DNA of 64,000 nt. Source: Buchnera aphidicola (Kurisakia onigurumii). GTDB taxonomy: Bacteria; Pseudomonadota; Gammaproteobacteria; Enterobacterales; Enterobacteriaceae. Under the pieces are notes generated by a model, which ran no database searches, was not told where the DNA came from, and saw only the letters and a list, made by a program, of their open reading frames with translations. Positions 39,338 to 47,951 of the stretch are shown one piece after another (the stretch's first letter is position 1; every line of letters begins with the position of its first letter). The position numbers and the translations under genes were made by a program. The stretch is from the NCBI RefSeq assembly GCF_039394605.1, contig NZ_CP135033.1, positions 186,001 to 250,000 on the forward strand. The letters run 5' to 3'.

Positions 39338-40717
39338 ATGCAACAATTTTCCCCATTGACAACAATATCTCCTTTAGATGGTCGTTATAATAGAGAAACT
39401 ATAAAATTAAGAAAAATATTTAGCGAATACAATCTTATAAAAAATAGAATTAAAATAGAATTAGAATGGTTTAAAAAATTATCTTTTTTATCTTCAATTA
39501 CTGAATTACCAACTTTTTCTAATTCTGAATATATATTTATTGATAATATATACAAAAATTTTGATTTACATGAAGCTAAAAAAATTAAATGTTTAGAGAA
39601 AAAAACAAATCATGATATTAAAGCTGTTGAATATTATTTAAAATCTAAATTTGTAAAAAATAAGTTTTTAAAACCTTATATAGAATTTATACATTTTGGA
39701 TGTACTTCAGATGATATAAATAATATAGCATATGCGCTAATGTTAAAAAAATCTAGAAATGAGATCATCATACCTTATTGGGAAAAAATTTCTTTAAAGA
39801 TAAAAAAAATATCGATTAGATATAAATCTATTCCAATGTTGTCTCGAACACATGGACAACCAGCAACTCCTAGCACTATTGGAAAAGAATTTTTAAATTT
39901 TTTTTTTCGTTTACAACGACAAATTGAAAAATTAAAAGAAATTAAAATTTTTGCAAAATTAAATGGAACTGTAGGTAATTATAATTCTTTTTATATTGCA
40001 TATCCTCAAATTAATTGGTATGAAATTAGTAAAGAATTTATAAAAAAATTTGGAATATGTTTTAATCCTATAACTACACAAATAGAACCTCATGATTATA
40101 TTTCAGAGTATTTTTTTTGCATATCTCTATTTAATACAATTTTAATAGATTTTAATAAAGATATATGGAGTTATATATCTTTAGATTATTTTAAACAAAA
40201 ATTAAAAAATAAAGAAATTGGTTCTTCTGTAATGCCTCATAAAATAAATCCTATAGATTTTGAAAATTCAGAAGGTAATTTAGGTATTTCTAATGCATTA
40301 ATGAATTATATATCATTAAAATTACCGGTTTCTAGAATGCAAAGAGATTTGACTGATTCAACTACAATGAGAAATATAGGTGTAGCATTAGGGTATTCAG
40401 TAGTTTCGTATGAATCTTGTTTAAAGGGAATAAAAAAACTATATTTAAATAAAAAAGTAGTATTGAAAGATTTAAATAATAAATGGATATTGTTATGTGA
40501 AGCAATACAAACTGTTATGAGAAAGTATAAAATATTTAATTCATATGAAAAATTAAAATATTTATCTCATAGTAGTAATTTCAATAAAAAAATTATAAAT
40601 AGTTTTATTTTAAATTTAGATATACCAATGGAAGAAAAACAAAAATTACAAAATTTGACTCCTATGGAATATATAGGTATATCAGATATTATAGTTCATA
40701 AATTTTTTAATTTATAA
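39338..40717 (+). CDS. purB: Adenylosuccinate lyase
   Basis: Removes fumarate from adenylosuccinate, and from SAICAR in the full purine pathway. The 459 residues compare with 456 in E. coli. LSPLDGRY-type N-terminus (ISPLDGRYNRETIKLR), FIHFGCTSDDINN near 125 and SRTHGQPATPSTIGKEF near 170 precede the superfamily signature GSSVMPHKINPIDFENSEGN near 295. AAGG precedes the ATG. No other purine genes are near, so in this organism it most likely serves IMP-to-AMP conversion. Confidence 0.97.
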   Translation: MQQFSPLTTISPLDGRYNRETIKLRKIFSEYNLIKNRIKIELEWFKKLSFLSSITELPTFSNSEYIFIDNIYKNFDLHEAKKIKCLEKKTNHDIKAVEYYLKSKFVKNKFLKPYIEFIHFGCTSDDINNIAYALMLKKSRNEIIIPYWEKISLKIKKISIRYKSIPMLSRTHGQPATPSTIGKEFLNFFFRLQRQIEKLKEIKIFAKLNGTVGNYNSFYIAYPQINWYEISKEFIKKFGICFNPITTQIEPHDYISEYFFCISLFNTILIDFNKDIWSYISLDYFKQKLKNKEIGSSVMPHKINPIDFENSEGNLGISNALMNYISLKLPVSRMQRDLTDSTTMRNIGVALGYSVVSYESCLKGIKKLYLNKKVVLKDLNNKWILLCEAIQTVMRKYKIFNSYEKLKYLSHSSNFNKKIINSFILNLDIPMEEKQKLQNLTPMEYIGISDIIVHKFFNL

Positions 40718-40759
40718 CTTATTTCATATCAAAAATTATAAACAAGAGAAGTATGTACA

Positions 40760-41389
40760 ATGAAAAAAAAATATATCTTATTATTTTTATGTTTCTTAAC
40801 AGGTTGTTGCGATATGAAACATGAATCAGATGCATATTATTCTAATATAAAAGAACATAATTTGTTTTCTAAAAATTTAGTTTATGTATGGGATGATTAT
40901 ATTGAGACACAATCTAAAAAATATAATATTGATGCAAACTTAATACGTGCAATTATTTATTCTGAATCTCAAGGAAATCCGTTATCTATTGGAAAAAATA
41001 ATTCTATTGGTTTAATGAAAATACAACCTAAACGTGCAGGAATGTTGGTTTATAGATATTTAGGAAAAAATATAATTCCTTCTTTTACAACGTTATTAAA
41101 TCCACATAATAATATTAATATTGGTACTACTTATCTTCATTTGATACAAAATAAATATCTATTAGGTATAAAAAATAAAGAAAATTTACGATATGCAACG
41201 ATAATTTCCTATTATATAGGACCTAATACATTTCTAAAAATTTTTTCTAGTAATAGATCAGAATCAATTAAAAAAATAAATTCATTAACTCCTATTCAAT
41301 TTTTATTAAATGTTAAGAAAATTAATTTATCTGTTCATTCATTAAAGTATTTGAAAAAAGTGAATACTGTATATCGTTTATTTAAATAA
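40760..41389 (+). CDS. mltE: Membrane-bound lytic murein transglycosylase (MltE/EmtA-like lipoprotein)
   Basis: Endo-acting lytic transglycosylase that cleaves peptidoglycan glycan strands. The 209 residues compare with 203 in E. coli MltE. It has a short lipoprotein signal peptide with lipobox LTGC (Cys near residue 16). The SLT catalytic Glu is in AIIYSESQGNPLSIG near 78, followed by NSIGLMKIQP and INIGTTYLHL; IKKINSLTPIQFL matches the MltE C-terminus. Family is firm; MltE rather than MltC is judged from length and the C-terminal match. It is kept although the peptidoglycan synthesis cluster next to ftsA is missing. Confidence 0.85.
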   Translation: MKKKYILLFLCFLTGCCDMKHESDAYYSNIKEHNLFSKNLVYVWDDYIETQSKKYNIDANLIRAIIYSESQGNPLSIGKNNSIGLMKIQPKRAGMLVYRYLGKNIIPSFTTLLNPHNNINIGTTYLHLIQNKYLLGIKNKENLRYATIISYYIGPNTFLKIFSSNRSESIKKINSLTPIQFLLNVKKINLSVHSLKYLKKVNTVYRLFK

Positions 41390-41507
41390 AAATATTTTTA
41401 TCATTACATGATTATAATAATATATATTTTCAAAAAATTTTAAATTTTTATATTATTAATAATGTATAAAAATAATTATTTATAAAAATAAGGTAAAAAT
41501 ACACAAT

Positions 41508-42266
41508 ATGTTAACAGGAAAAAAATTTTTAATAACTGGAATAACTAACAAACAATCTATTGCTTATGGAATAGCAAAATCGATGTATGATAAAAATGCT
41601 ATTTTAGCGTTCAGTTATAAAAATAAAAAAATAAAAAACAGAATTAAATTATTAGCAAATGATTTTAATTCTAATATAGTTATTCCATGTGATGTTTCGG
41701 AAGATATCAATATAAAAAAATTATTTTTTGATTTAAAAAAAAAATGGAAAAAATTTGATGGTTTTATACATTCTATTGCGTATGCTGATAAAAAATCATT
41801 AAATGGAAATTTTATAAAAAATTTGAATAAAAATCAATTTTCTATATCTCATGAAATTACTTCATACAGTTTTTCTGCTTTAGCTAAAGAAAGTATTAAA
41901 ATGTTAAATCCAGGATCTTCTTTAATTACAATATCATTTTTAGGTTCTTCAAAAGTAATACCTAACTATAATGTTATGGGATTAGCTAAAGCTTCTTTAG
42001 AATCTAATGTTAGATATATGGCATATGCTTTATCTGATAAAAATATTCGTGTAAATGCTATTTCTGCTCCTGCTATCAAAACAGTTTCTTCCGTATCTAT
42101 ATATAATTTTAAACAATATATAAAACAAAGAAATAAAAATTCTTTATTTAAATCTTCTATTACAACATATGATATTGGTAATGTTGCTTCATTTTTATGT
42201 TCAGATTTATCCAAAAGTATTTCTGGTCAAGTAATTTATTCTAATGGAGGTGATAATATTGTATAA
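41508..42266 (+). CDS. fabI: Enoyl-[ACP] reductase (NADH) FabI
   Basis: Reduces trans-2-enoyl-ACP in fatty-acid elongation. The 252 residues compare with 262 in E. coli; the C-terminal 10 are lost. The NAD-binding start LITGITNKQSIAYGIA, CDVSEDINI and HSIAYA are present. The active-site tyrosine and lysine are in PNYNVMGLAKAS near 155. The second family tyrosine (E. coli Tyr146, in LSYLGAE) is Phe here (ISFLGSS). The order fabI-rnb is as in E. coli. With FabZ and AcpS it keeps membrane lipid synthesis going. Confidence 0.96.
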   Translation: MLTGKKFLITGITNKQSIAYGIAKSMYDKNAILAFSYKNKKIKNRIKLLANDFNSNIVIPCDVSEDINIKKLFFDLKKKWKKFDGFIHSIAYADKKSLNGNFIKNLNKNQFSISHEITSYSFSALAKESIKMLNPGSSLITISFLGSSKVIPNYNVMGLAKASLESNVRYMAYALSDKNIRVNAISAPAIKTVSSVSIYNFKQYIKQRNKNSLFKSSITTYDIGNVASFLCSDLSKSISGQVIYSNGGDNIV

Positions 42267-42505
42267 ATAAATAAAAAAATATTTTATTTTTATTTTTCAT
42301 AACGAAAAATATAAATTATATAAATATATTAATTTATACTGAAATAAAAAAATTGTATGATTATACTATGAAATATTTTAAATAAAATTAAATTATTTTT
42401 TAAAAAAATATTTGTTAATAAAAAAATAATATTTTTTTATATAATACAAATTTTATTTGTATTAATATATAAGTATTTCTAAATTTTTAATTAGGTTGAT
42501 AAAAT

Positions 42506-44464
42506 ATGTTTCAAAATAATCAATTACTTAAAAAGTTAAAAAAAAATTTTCAGAAAAATAAAAAAACAGTTCAAGGTATTGTAAAAAAAACAAATTATGG
42601 TTTTGGTTTTTTAAAAAAAAAAAAAATATATAGAAAATTATTTATTCCTTCCATTTATATGAATCGAGTTATTAATGGAGATTTAATATTAGCTGAATTA
42701 AAAATCGAAAAAGGTAGAGAAATTGCAATTCCCATTAAATTAATTAAATCATTTTTAAAAAAATTTATTGGTACTATAAAAAAAATAGGAAATAAAAAAT
42801 ATGTTATTCCAGTATATCCTTATATTCAAGAAATGATAATTTGTAATTTTGATTCTGAAATATTTAATAGAGTTAATACTGGGGATTGGATTGAATCTGA
42901 ATTAGTTGGACATAAGTTGTCGGGAAGTAATTTTTTTTATGCGAAAATATTAAAATTTATATCAAAAAAAACAAACAATAATATACCTTGGATAGTTACT
43001 TTATATAGATATCAAATTGAATGCCAAGAACCTAAAATTAATATTAGTAAATATATTACTGATCAAGAAGAAAAAGATAGAAAAGATTTAACTAATTTAA
43101 ATTTTATTACTATTGACAACAGCAATACAAAGGATATTGATGATGCAATATTTATAAAAAAAAATATATTAAAAGAATTTATAATATATATTGCGATATC
43201 TGATCCTACTGCATATATTAAACAAAATAGTGAATTGGATATTTTAGCTTATAAAAAATCTTTTACAAATTATTTACCTGGTTTAGATATACCTATGATT
43301 CCAAGAGAATTATCTGAAAAAATATATTCTATTCATCCTAATAAAAATAAATCTACATTAGTTTGTAAAGTAAAAATTGACAAAAATGGTTTTTTAATAA
43401 AAAAAAGTATTAATTTTTTTTTAGCAACTATTCAATCAAAATATAAATTATCATATGAAAAAGTTTCTAATTGGATAGAAAATAATAATAGTAATTGGAA
43501 TCCTAAAAATATAGAAACAGAACGTCAATTAAATTTATTATTTGAATTTTTTAAAAAAAGATTTTTATGGAGAAAATATCATTCATTAATTTTTCAAGAT
43601 AGATACGAATATAAATTTATATTTGATAAAGAAAAAAATATAATTGGTATTGACAAAGAAATAAGAAGAATAGCTCATCGTATGGTGGAAGAAGCTATGA
43701 TTGTAGCAAATATTGCATCAGCAATATTTTTATCAAAAAATATTAAAAAAGGTATATATAATGTACATAGTGGATTTAATTCTTATTCTTTTAAAAAAAT
43801 TTCACGTTTTTTAGAAAATTATGGTGTTAAATTAAGTATTAAAAATATCGGTTCTATAGATAATTTTTCTGAAGCTAGAAGATTTTTAAATATATATTCA
43901 GATAGTTATATTCATTTTCGTATGAAAAAATTGCAATCTTTTGGAAATATTAGTTTGATACCAGAACCACATTTTGCTTTAGGAGTACAATTATATTCAA
44001 CTTGGACTTCTCCTATTAGAAAATATACTGATATGATTAACCATAGATTAATAAAATTAATAATAAAAAAAAAATCTCATTTATGTAATGATGTTTTAAA
44101 AAAAATTACTATTTCACATATTTTAGAAGTAAAAAATAAAAATAGATTAATTGAAAAAGAATTAAAAAAATGGTTATATTTTATTTTTATAAAAAATAAT
44201 AATTTTGTGAATAAAATATTTTTAGGAGAAATTACTGATATATATAAGAATGGAATTCAAGTACAATTAAAAAAAATAGGATGTTATGTATTAGTACCTT
44301 TTTATTTAATACATTATAATAAAGAAGAAATTTATTTTAATCAAATTTTAGGAATAGTTTTAATAAATGGAAAAGTTAAATATCGTGTTTCAGATATTGT
44401 AAAAATTTTTATTCGTGATATTAATGAAAACACTAAAATAGTAGTAGCAGAAATTTTAAATTAA
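42506..44464 (+). CDS. rnb: Exoribonuclease II
   Basis: Processive 3'-5' hydrolytic RNase. The 652 residues compare with 644 in E. coli. Two N-terminal cold-shock domains precede the RNB catalytic domain, with DNSNTKDIDDAIFI near 206 carrying the metal-binding Asp residues. EEAMIVANIASAIFL lies near 396 and TSPIRKYTDMINHRLI near 503, and an S1 domain ends the protein. AGG lies about 13 bases before the ATG. I prefer RNase II to RNase R because of the length and the neighbour fabI. Confidence 0.96.
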   Translation: MFQNNQLLKKLKKNFQKNKKTVQGIVKKTNYGFGFLKKKKIYRKLFIPSIYMNRVINGDLILAELKIEKGREIAIPIKLIKSFLKKFIGTIKKIGNKKYVIPVYPYIQEMIICNFDSEIFNRVNTGDWIESELVGHKLSGSNFFYAKILKFISKKTNNNIPWIVTLYRYQIECQEPKINISKYITDQEEKDRKDLTNLNFITIDNSNTKDIDDAIFIKKNILKEFIIYIAISDPTAYIKQNSELDILAYKKSFTNYLPGLDIPMIPRELSEKIYSIHPNKNKSTLVCKVKIDKNGFLIKKSINFFLATIQSKYKLSYEKVSNWIENNNSNWNPKNIETERQLNLLFEFFKKRFLWRKYHSLIFQDRYEYKFIFDKEKNIIGIDKEIRRIAHRMVEEAMIVANIASAIFLSKNIKKGIYNVHSGFNSYSFKKISRFLENYGVKLSIKNIGSIDNFSEARRFLNIYSDSYIHFRMKKLQSFGNISLIPEPHFALGVQLYSTWTSPIRKYTDMINHRLIKLIIKKKSHLCNDVLKKITISHILEVKNKNRLIEKELKKWLYFIFIKNNNFVNKIFLGEITDIYKNGIQVQLKKIGCYVLVPFYLIHYNKEEIYFNQILGIVLINGKVKYRVSDIVKIFIRDINENTKIVVAEILN

Positions 44465-44849
44465 TAAAATGTATTTTATTTTTTTAATATAAAAAATCAA
44501 ATTAATATTTAAATTTTAATTAATTTGTTTTATATATTTAATATTTTTTAATAATAGAATTATTTTTGTTTTTATATTTCATATAATATAAAATATTTAG
44601 TTATGTTATAATTAAATAATATTTTATGAAGATTTTTAATAAGTATTTTTATTTTAAGAATATTTATTAAAAAAAATAATTAATTTTTATTATTTATATT
44701 CAATAATAGGGATTATACAGCATTAATTTTAATTTTTATTTTTTATAAAAATTTTTAAAATTAAAATTATATGTTTATAAAAATTAAATAATTTGTTAAG
44801 AAACATTTTTTTTGAATTCATTTATTTAATTAATTTTGTTGGAGAAAAG
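44465..44849. other. Gene-free stretch between rnb and ychE
   Basis: 385 bp of A+T without an open frame or recognisable RNA. A TTG at 44793 is in frame with ychE but has no ribosome binding site, and its translation does not resemble the family N-terminus. Confidence 0.5.
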
Positions 44850-45500
44850 ATGCATTTAATTTTATCTGATATTTCTATTTATGTAAAATTTTTTATTCAT
44901 TTATTCGCTGTAATCAATCCAATTGGAATGATACCTATTTTTACTAGTATGACTAGTCAATACACCGAACAAGAAAGAAAAAAAATTAATCGAATAGCTA
45001 ATTTTGGTGCTTTTATTATATTATCTATCTCTATTTTTTCAGGAGAAAAAATATTAAAATTATTTGATATATCTATGAATTCATTTCGAATAGCAGGAGG
45101 TATTTTAGTTTCTATTATTGCTATGTCTATGATTAATGGTACATTAATTAAAAAAAATAATATTAAAAATAGTAAAAAAAATATTAAAAGTAATATAGGA
45201 ATAATACCTTTAGCTACTCCTTTACTTGCAGGACCAGGAGCTATTAGTTCTGTTATTATGTGGAGTGCTCAACATTCTAATTATATAAATATTTTAATTG
45301 GAATTGTAATTATTGCGATTTTTACTTTTTTTTGTTGGATGATATTCAAAACATCTCCATGGGTTGTTAAAATTTTAAAAACGACTGGAATTAACATTGT
45401 TACAAGAATAATGGGTTTATTATTAATGTCATTAGGAATAGAATTAATTATCACAGGTATAAAATCTAGTTTATTAATAAAAAAAGTTTTAGCAAAATAA
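44850..45500 (+). CDS. ychE: MarC-family inner-membrane protein (YchE)
   Basis: Integral membrane protein of unknown function in the UPF0056/MarC family. The start chosen is the ATG at 44850, with GGAGA 5-8 bases upstream; this gives 216 residues against 215 in E. coli YchE. About six transmembrane segments are visible. Family motifs are FFIHLFAVINPIGMIPIF near the N-terminus, SFRIAGGILV, LATPLLAGPGAIS near 120 and RIMGLLLMSLGIELI near the end. The function is not established, and kinship to antibiotic resistance or export is not shown by the sequence. Confidence 0.9.
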   Translation: MHLILSDISIYVKFFIHLFAVINPIGMIPIFTSMTSQYTEQERKKINRIANFGAFIILSISIFSGEKILKLFDISMNSFRIAGGILVSIIAMSMINGTLIKKNNIKNSKKNIKSNIGIIPLATPLLAGPGAISSVIMWSAQHSNYINILIGIVIIAIFTFFCWMIFKTSPWVVKILKTTGINIVTRIMGLLLMSLGIELIITGIKSSLLIKKVLAK

Positions 45501-45587
45501 CTTAATTATTAATATATATTTTATATATAAAAATATAATAAAATAAAAATAATTTAATATAGTAATAATTTTTTATAATATAAAAAA

Positions 45588-46238
45588 ATGAAAAAATTTT
45601 CTCAAGCTATTATTATTAAAAAATTAGGAATAAGAAATTGGAAATATGTTTATGAATTAATGAATAAATTTACCAAAGAAAGAAAAAAAAATACATTAGA
45701 TGAAATTTGGATGGTAGAACATTATCCAGTATTTACGTTGGGACAAACAAAAAATTTTAATAATAGTTTGAGTATTGATTATATAAATAATATACCTGTT
45801 TTTCCAAGTAATCGAGGTGGAAAAATTACATATCATGGTCCAGGTCAGCAGTTAATATATTTTTTAATTAATTTACGAAATCAAAAAATTAATTTCAAAG
45901 AATTTTTATTTTTCATACAAGAATTCATTATAAATATTTTAAAAAAATTTTTTATTGATGCTTATATAGATTATATTCATCCAGGTATTTATTATAATTT
46001 AAAAAAAATTGCTTCTGTTGGCTTGAGAATTGAAAAAGGATGTTCATTACATGGTTTTAGCTTAAATGTAAATATGAGTTTATATCCTTTTAAGTATATT
46101 TTTCCTTGTGGGAATAAAAAAATTCAAATGACTCAAATGATAGATATAAATAAAAATATAACGTTTCAACAAGTACAGATAGAAATAATTAAACAATTTC
46201 ACAATATGTGTAACATATATAAAGTATTAAGTGTTTAA
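45588..46238 (+). CDS. lipB: Octanoyltransferase LipB
   Basis: Moves octanoate from ACP to the lipoyl domains of E2 subunits, the first step of lipoate formation. The 216 residues compare with 213 in E. coli. EHYPVFTLGQTKN near 45, the RGGKITYHGPGQQLIYFLIN signature near 77 and the catalytic Lys in KKIASVGLRIEKG near 140 are intact. The catalytic Cys is in FPCGNKKIQMTQM near 170. lipA follows 57 bp downstream, as in E. coli. The products serve AceF at the start of the window. Confidence 0.96.
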   Translation: MKKFSQAIIIKKLGIRNWKYVYELMNKFTKERKKNTLDEIWMVEHYPVFTLGQTKNFNNSLSIDYINNIPVFPSNRGGKITYHGPGQQLIYFLINLRNQKINFKEFLFFIQEFIINILKKFFIDAYIDYIHPGIYYNLKKIASVGLRIEKGCSLHGFSLNVNMSLYPFKYIFPCGNKKIQMTQMIDINKNITFQQVQIEIIKQFHNMCNIYKVLSV

Positions 46239-46295
46239 AAATATATATTTTTTAATATTTTATATTTTAATTTATAAAGGATACAATATTTTAAT

Positions 46296-47207
46296 ATGAA
46301 CAAAAATAATTTTATTCCTATTCAATTTCGAAAATGTGAAATTAATAAAAATTTTAAAAAACCGAGTTGGATAAAAATAAAATTACCTTCTAGTTTTTCT
46401 AAAATTATTCAAATGAAAAATATGTTAAGAAAATTAAATTTAAATTCTGTATGTGAAGAAGCACAATGTCCTAATTTATCAGAGTGTTTTAACAATGGTA
46501 CAGTTACTTTTATGATTTTAGGATCTATATGTACAAGAAAATGTCCTTTTTGTGCAGTTTCTAAAGGACGTCCAAATCATCCAGATGTTAAAGAACCTAA
46601 AAAATTAAAGAAAGTAATTTCAAAAATTAATATTCAACATGTTGTATTAACTTCAGTAAATAGAGATGATTTAAAAGATGGTGGTTCCGGTCATTTCTTA
46701 AAGTCTATTCAAGAAATTCGAAAAATAAAAAAACAAATTACTATTGAAATATTAGTTCCAGATTTTAGGTCTTGTTTAAATTTAGCCGTAAAAACGATAT
46801 CTCAGAGTTCTCCTGATATTTTCAATCATAATTTAGAAAATGTTCCAAGATTATATAAAAAAATTAGACCTGGAGCAAATTATTTAAATTCTTTAAAGTT
46901 ATTAGAATTATTTAAATTTTATAATCCGAATGTACCAACTAAATCAGGAATTATGTTAGGGTTAGGAGAAAAATTATCAGAAATAGTAAAAGTTATGAAA
47001 GATTTATATAATGTAGGAGTTTCCATGATTACTATTGGTCAATATTTACAACCTACATCATCACATCTTCCAGTAAAAAGATATATAACTCCTTTAGAAT
47101 TTAAAAATATAAAAGAAGAAGCTATTTCAATAGGTTTTAATAATGTATTTTCTGGTCCTTTAGTTCGATCTTCTTATCATGCGAAAGATCAATATAAATT
47201 TTTTTAA
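46296..47207 (+). CDS. lipA: Lipoyl synthase LipA
   Basis: Radical-SAM enzyme that inserts two sulfurs into octanoyl groups on lipoyl domains. The 303 residues compare with 321 in E. coli; the difference is at the N-terminus. The auxiliary cluster cysteines are in CEEAQCPNLSEC near 50-61, the radical-SAM cysteines in CTRKCPFCAV near 76-85, and the Ser ligand in GPLVRSSYHA at the end. AAAGGA lies rather far (14 bases) from the ATG. ErpA is a likely source of its clusters. Confidence 0.97.
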   Translation: MNKNNFIPIQFRKCEINKNFKKPSWIKIKLPSSFSKIIQMKNMLRKLNLNSVCEEAQCPNLSECFNNGTVTFMILGSICTRKCPFCAVSKGRPNHPDVKEPKKLKKVISKINIQHVVLTSVNRDDLKDGGSGHFLKSIQEIRKIKKQITIEILVPDFRSCLNLAVKTISQSSPDIFNHNLENVPRLYKKIRPGANYLNSLKLLELFKFYNPNVPTKSGIMLGLGEKLSEIVKVMKDLYNVGVSMITIGQYLQPTSSHLPVKRYITPLEFKNIKEEAISIGFNNVFSGPLVRSSYHAKDQYKFF

Positions 47208-47383
47208 TATATTTTTTATTATTTAAATAATTTATATTTTTTAAATATATAAATTAATTTTTATTTACAACCCTTCAATAAAATAATATTTTTATTTAAA
47301 ATCAAGAAAGAAAGGTTGTTAATAACAAATATTATTTAATAAAAAAATTGTATATTTATACTATTATTTTAATAATTTTTTAA

Positions 47384-47647
47384 TTATTTAATTGTTTTAT
47401 TTTTATTTTTTAAATTATTTTTTTTAATTCGATTATATTTTATTAATAAATATATATATTTAAAAGAAAATATTAAAAAACTAATGGTAAATCCTAATAT
47501 AATTGAAATTGAAATTAATATATAAATAGGACATTTAATTTCATGGATAATATAATTAACAGTAATAATACTTGAATTATTATTTTTAATAATATTAAAA
47601 ATAATAAATAAAAATAATGATATTATAAATACAAAAATATATTTCAT
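47384..47647 (-). CDS. lapA: Lipopolysaccharide assembly protein A (LapA/YciS)
   Basis: Small inner-membrane protein that in E. coli works with LapB in control of LpxC. The 87 residues compare with 102. Two transmembrane segments (about 3-20 and 42-68) match the YciS layout. The N-terminus MKYIFVFIISLFLF and the VNYII segment after the first membrane span match E. coli YciS, and the tail is rich in Lys and Asn. AAGG stands 7 bases before the ATG. No lipid A genes are in the window, so its role here is unclear. Confidence 0.75.
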   Translation of the reverse strand: MKYIFVFIISLFLFIIFNIIKNNNSSIITVNYIIHEIKCPIYILISISIILGFTISFLIFSFKYIYLLIKYNRIKKNNLKNKNKTIK

Positions 47648-47951
47648 AACAAACCTTAAATATGATTTTATGTTTAATTAAGTAAAAAATTATAAATAGT
47701 GTAAAAATATTTTTATTTCTACTATAAAACAATACATTTTTAAAAATTTTAAAATTTATATTTTTTTAATATCTATATTTCATATTAATAATAAAAATAC
47801 TTATTGTAAATATAATATAATAAAAAAAATAAAATTTATATTCTTGCAGAAATTATTTAATTATTTATTTTAATTTTTTTACAAAAATAAAAAAAATAAT
47901 AATTGCAAAAATTTATTTTTTTACAATTATTATTAGTAATAAAGTATAGAT
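47648..47951. other. Intergenic region between sppA and lapA
   Basis: 304 bp of A+T holding the sppA terminator (separate entry) and no gene. In E. coli lapA lies elsewhere in the same chromosomal region, next to lapB (yciM), which is not present here. Confidence 0.5.
47883..47934 (-). terminator. Rho-independent terminator after sppA
   Basis: Perfect 11-bp arms (47895-47905 and 47924-47934; plus-strand AATAATAATTG and CAATTATTATT) around an 18-base loop. On the minus strand the second arm runs straight into TTTTTTATTTTTGT. It begins 17 bp after the sppA stop. The stem is almost all A-T, but the geometry is canonical. Confidence 0.55.

Noticed and set aside
47267..47318. Hairpin ACAACC/GGTTGT between lipA and lapA as a terminator
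   Set aside because: Only six perfect pairs plus three after a mismatch, and no T-run on either strand; too weak to list as a terminator.
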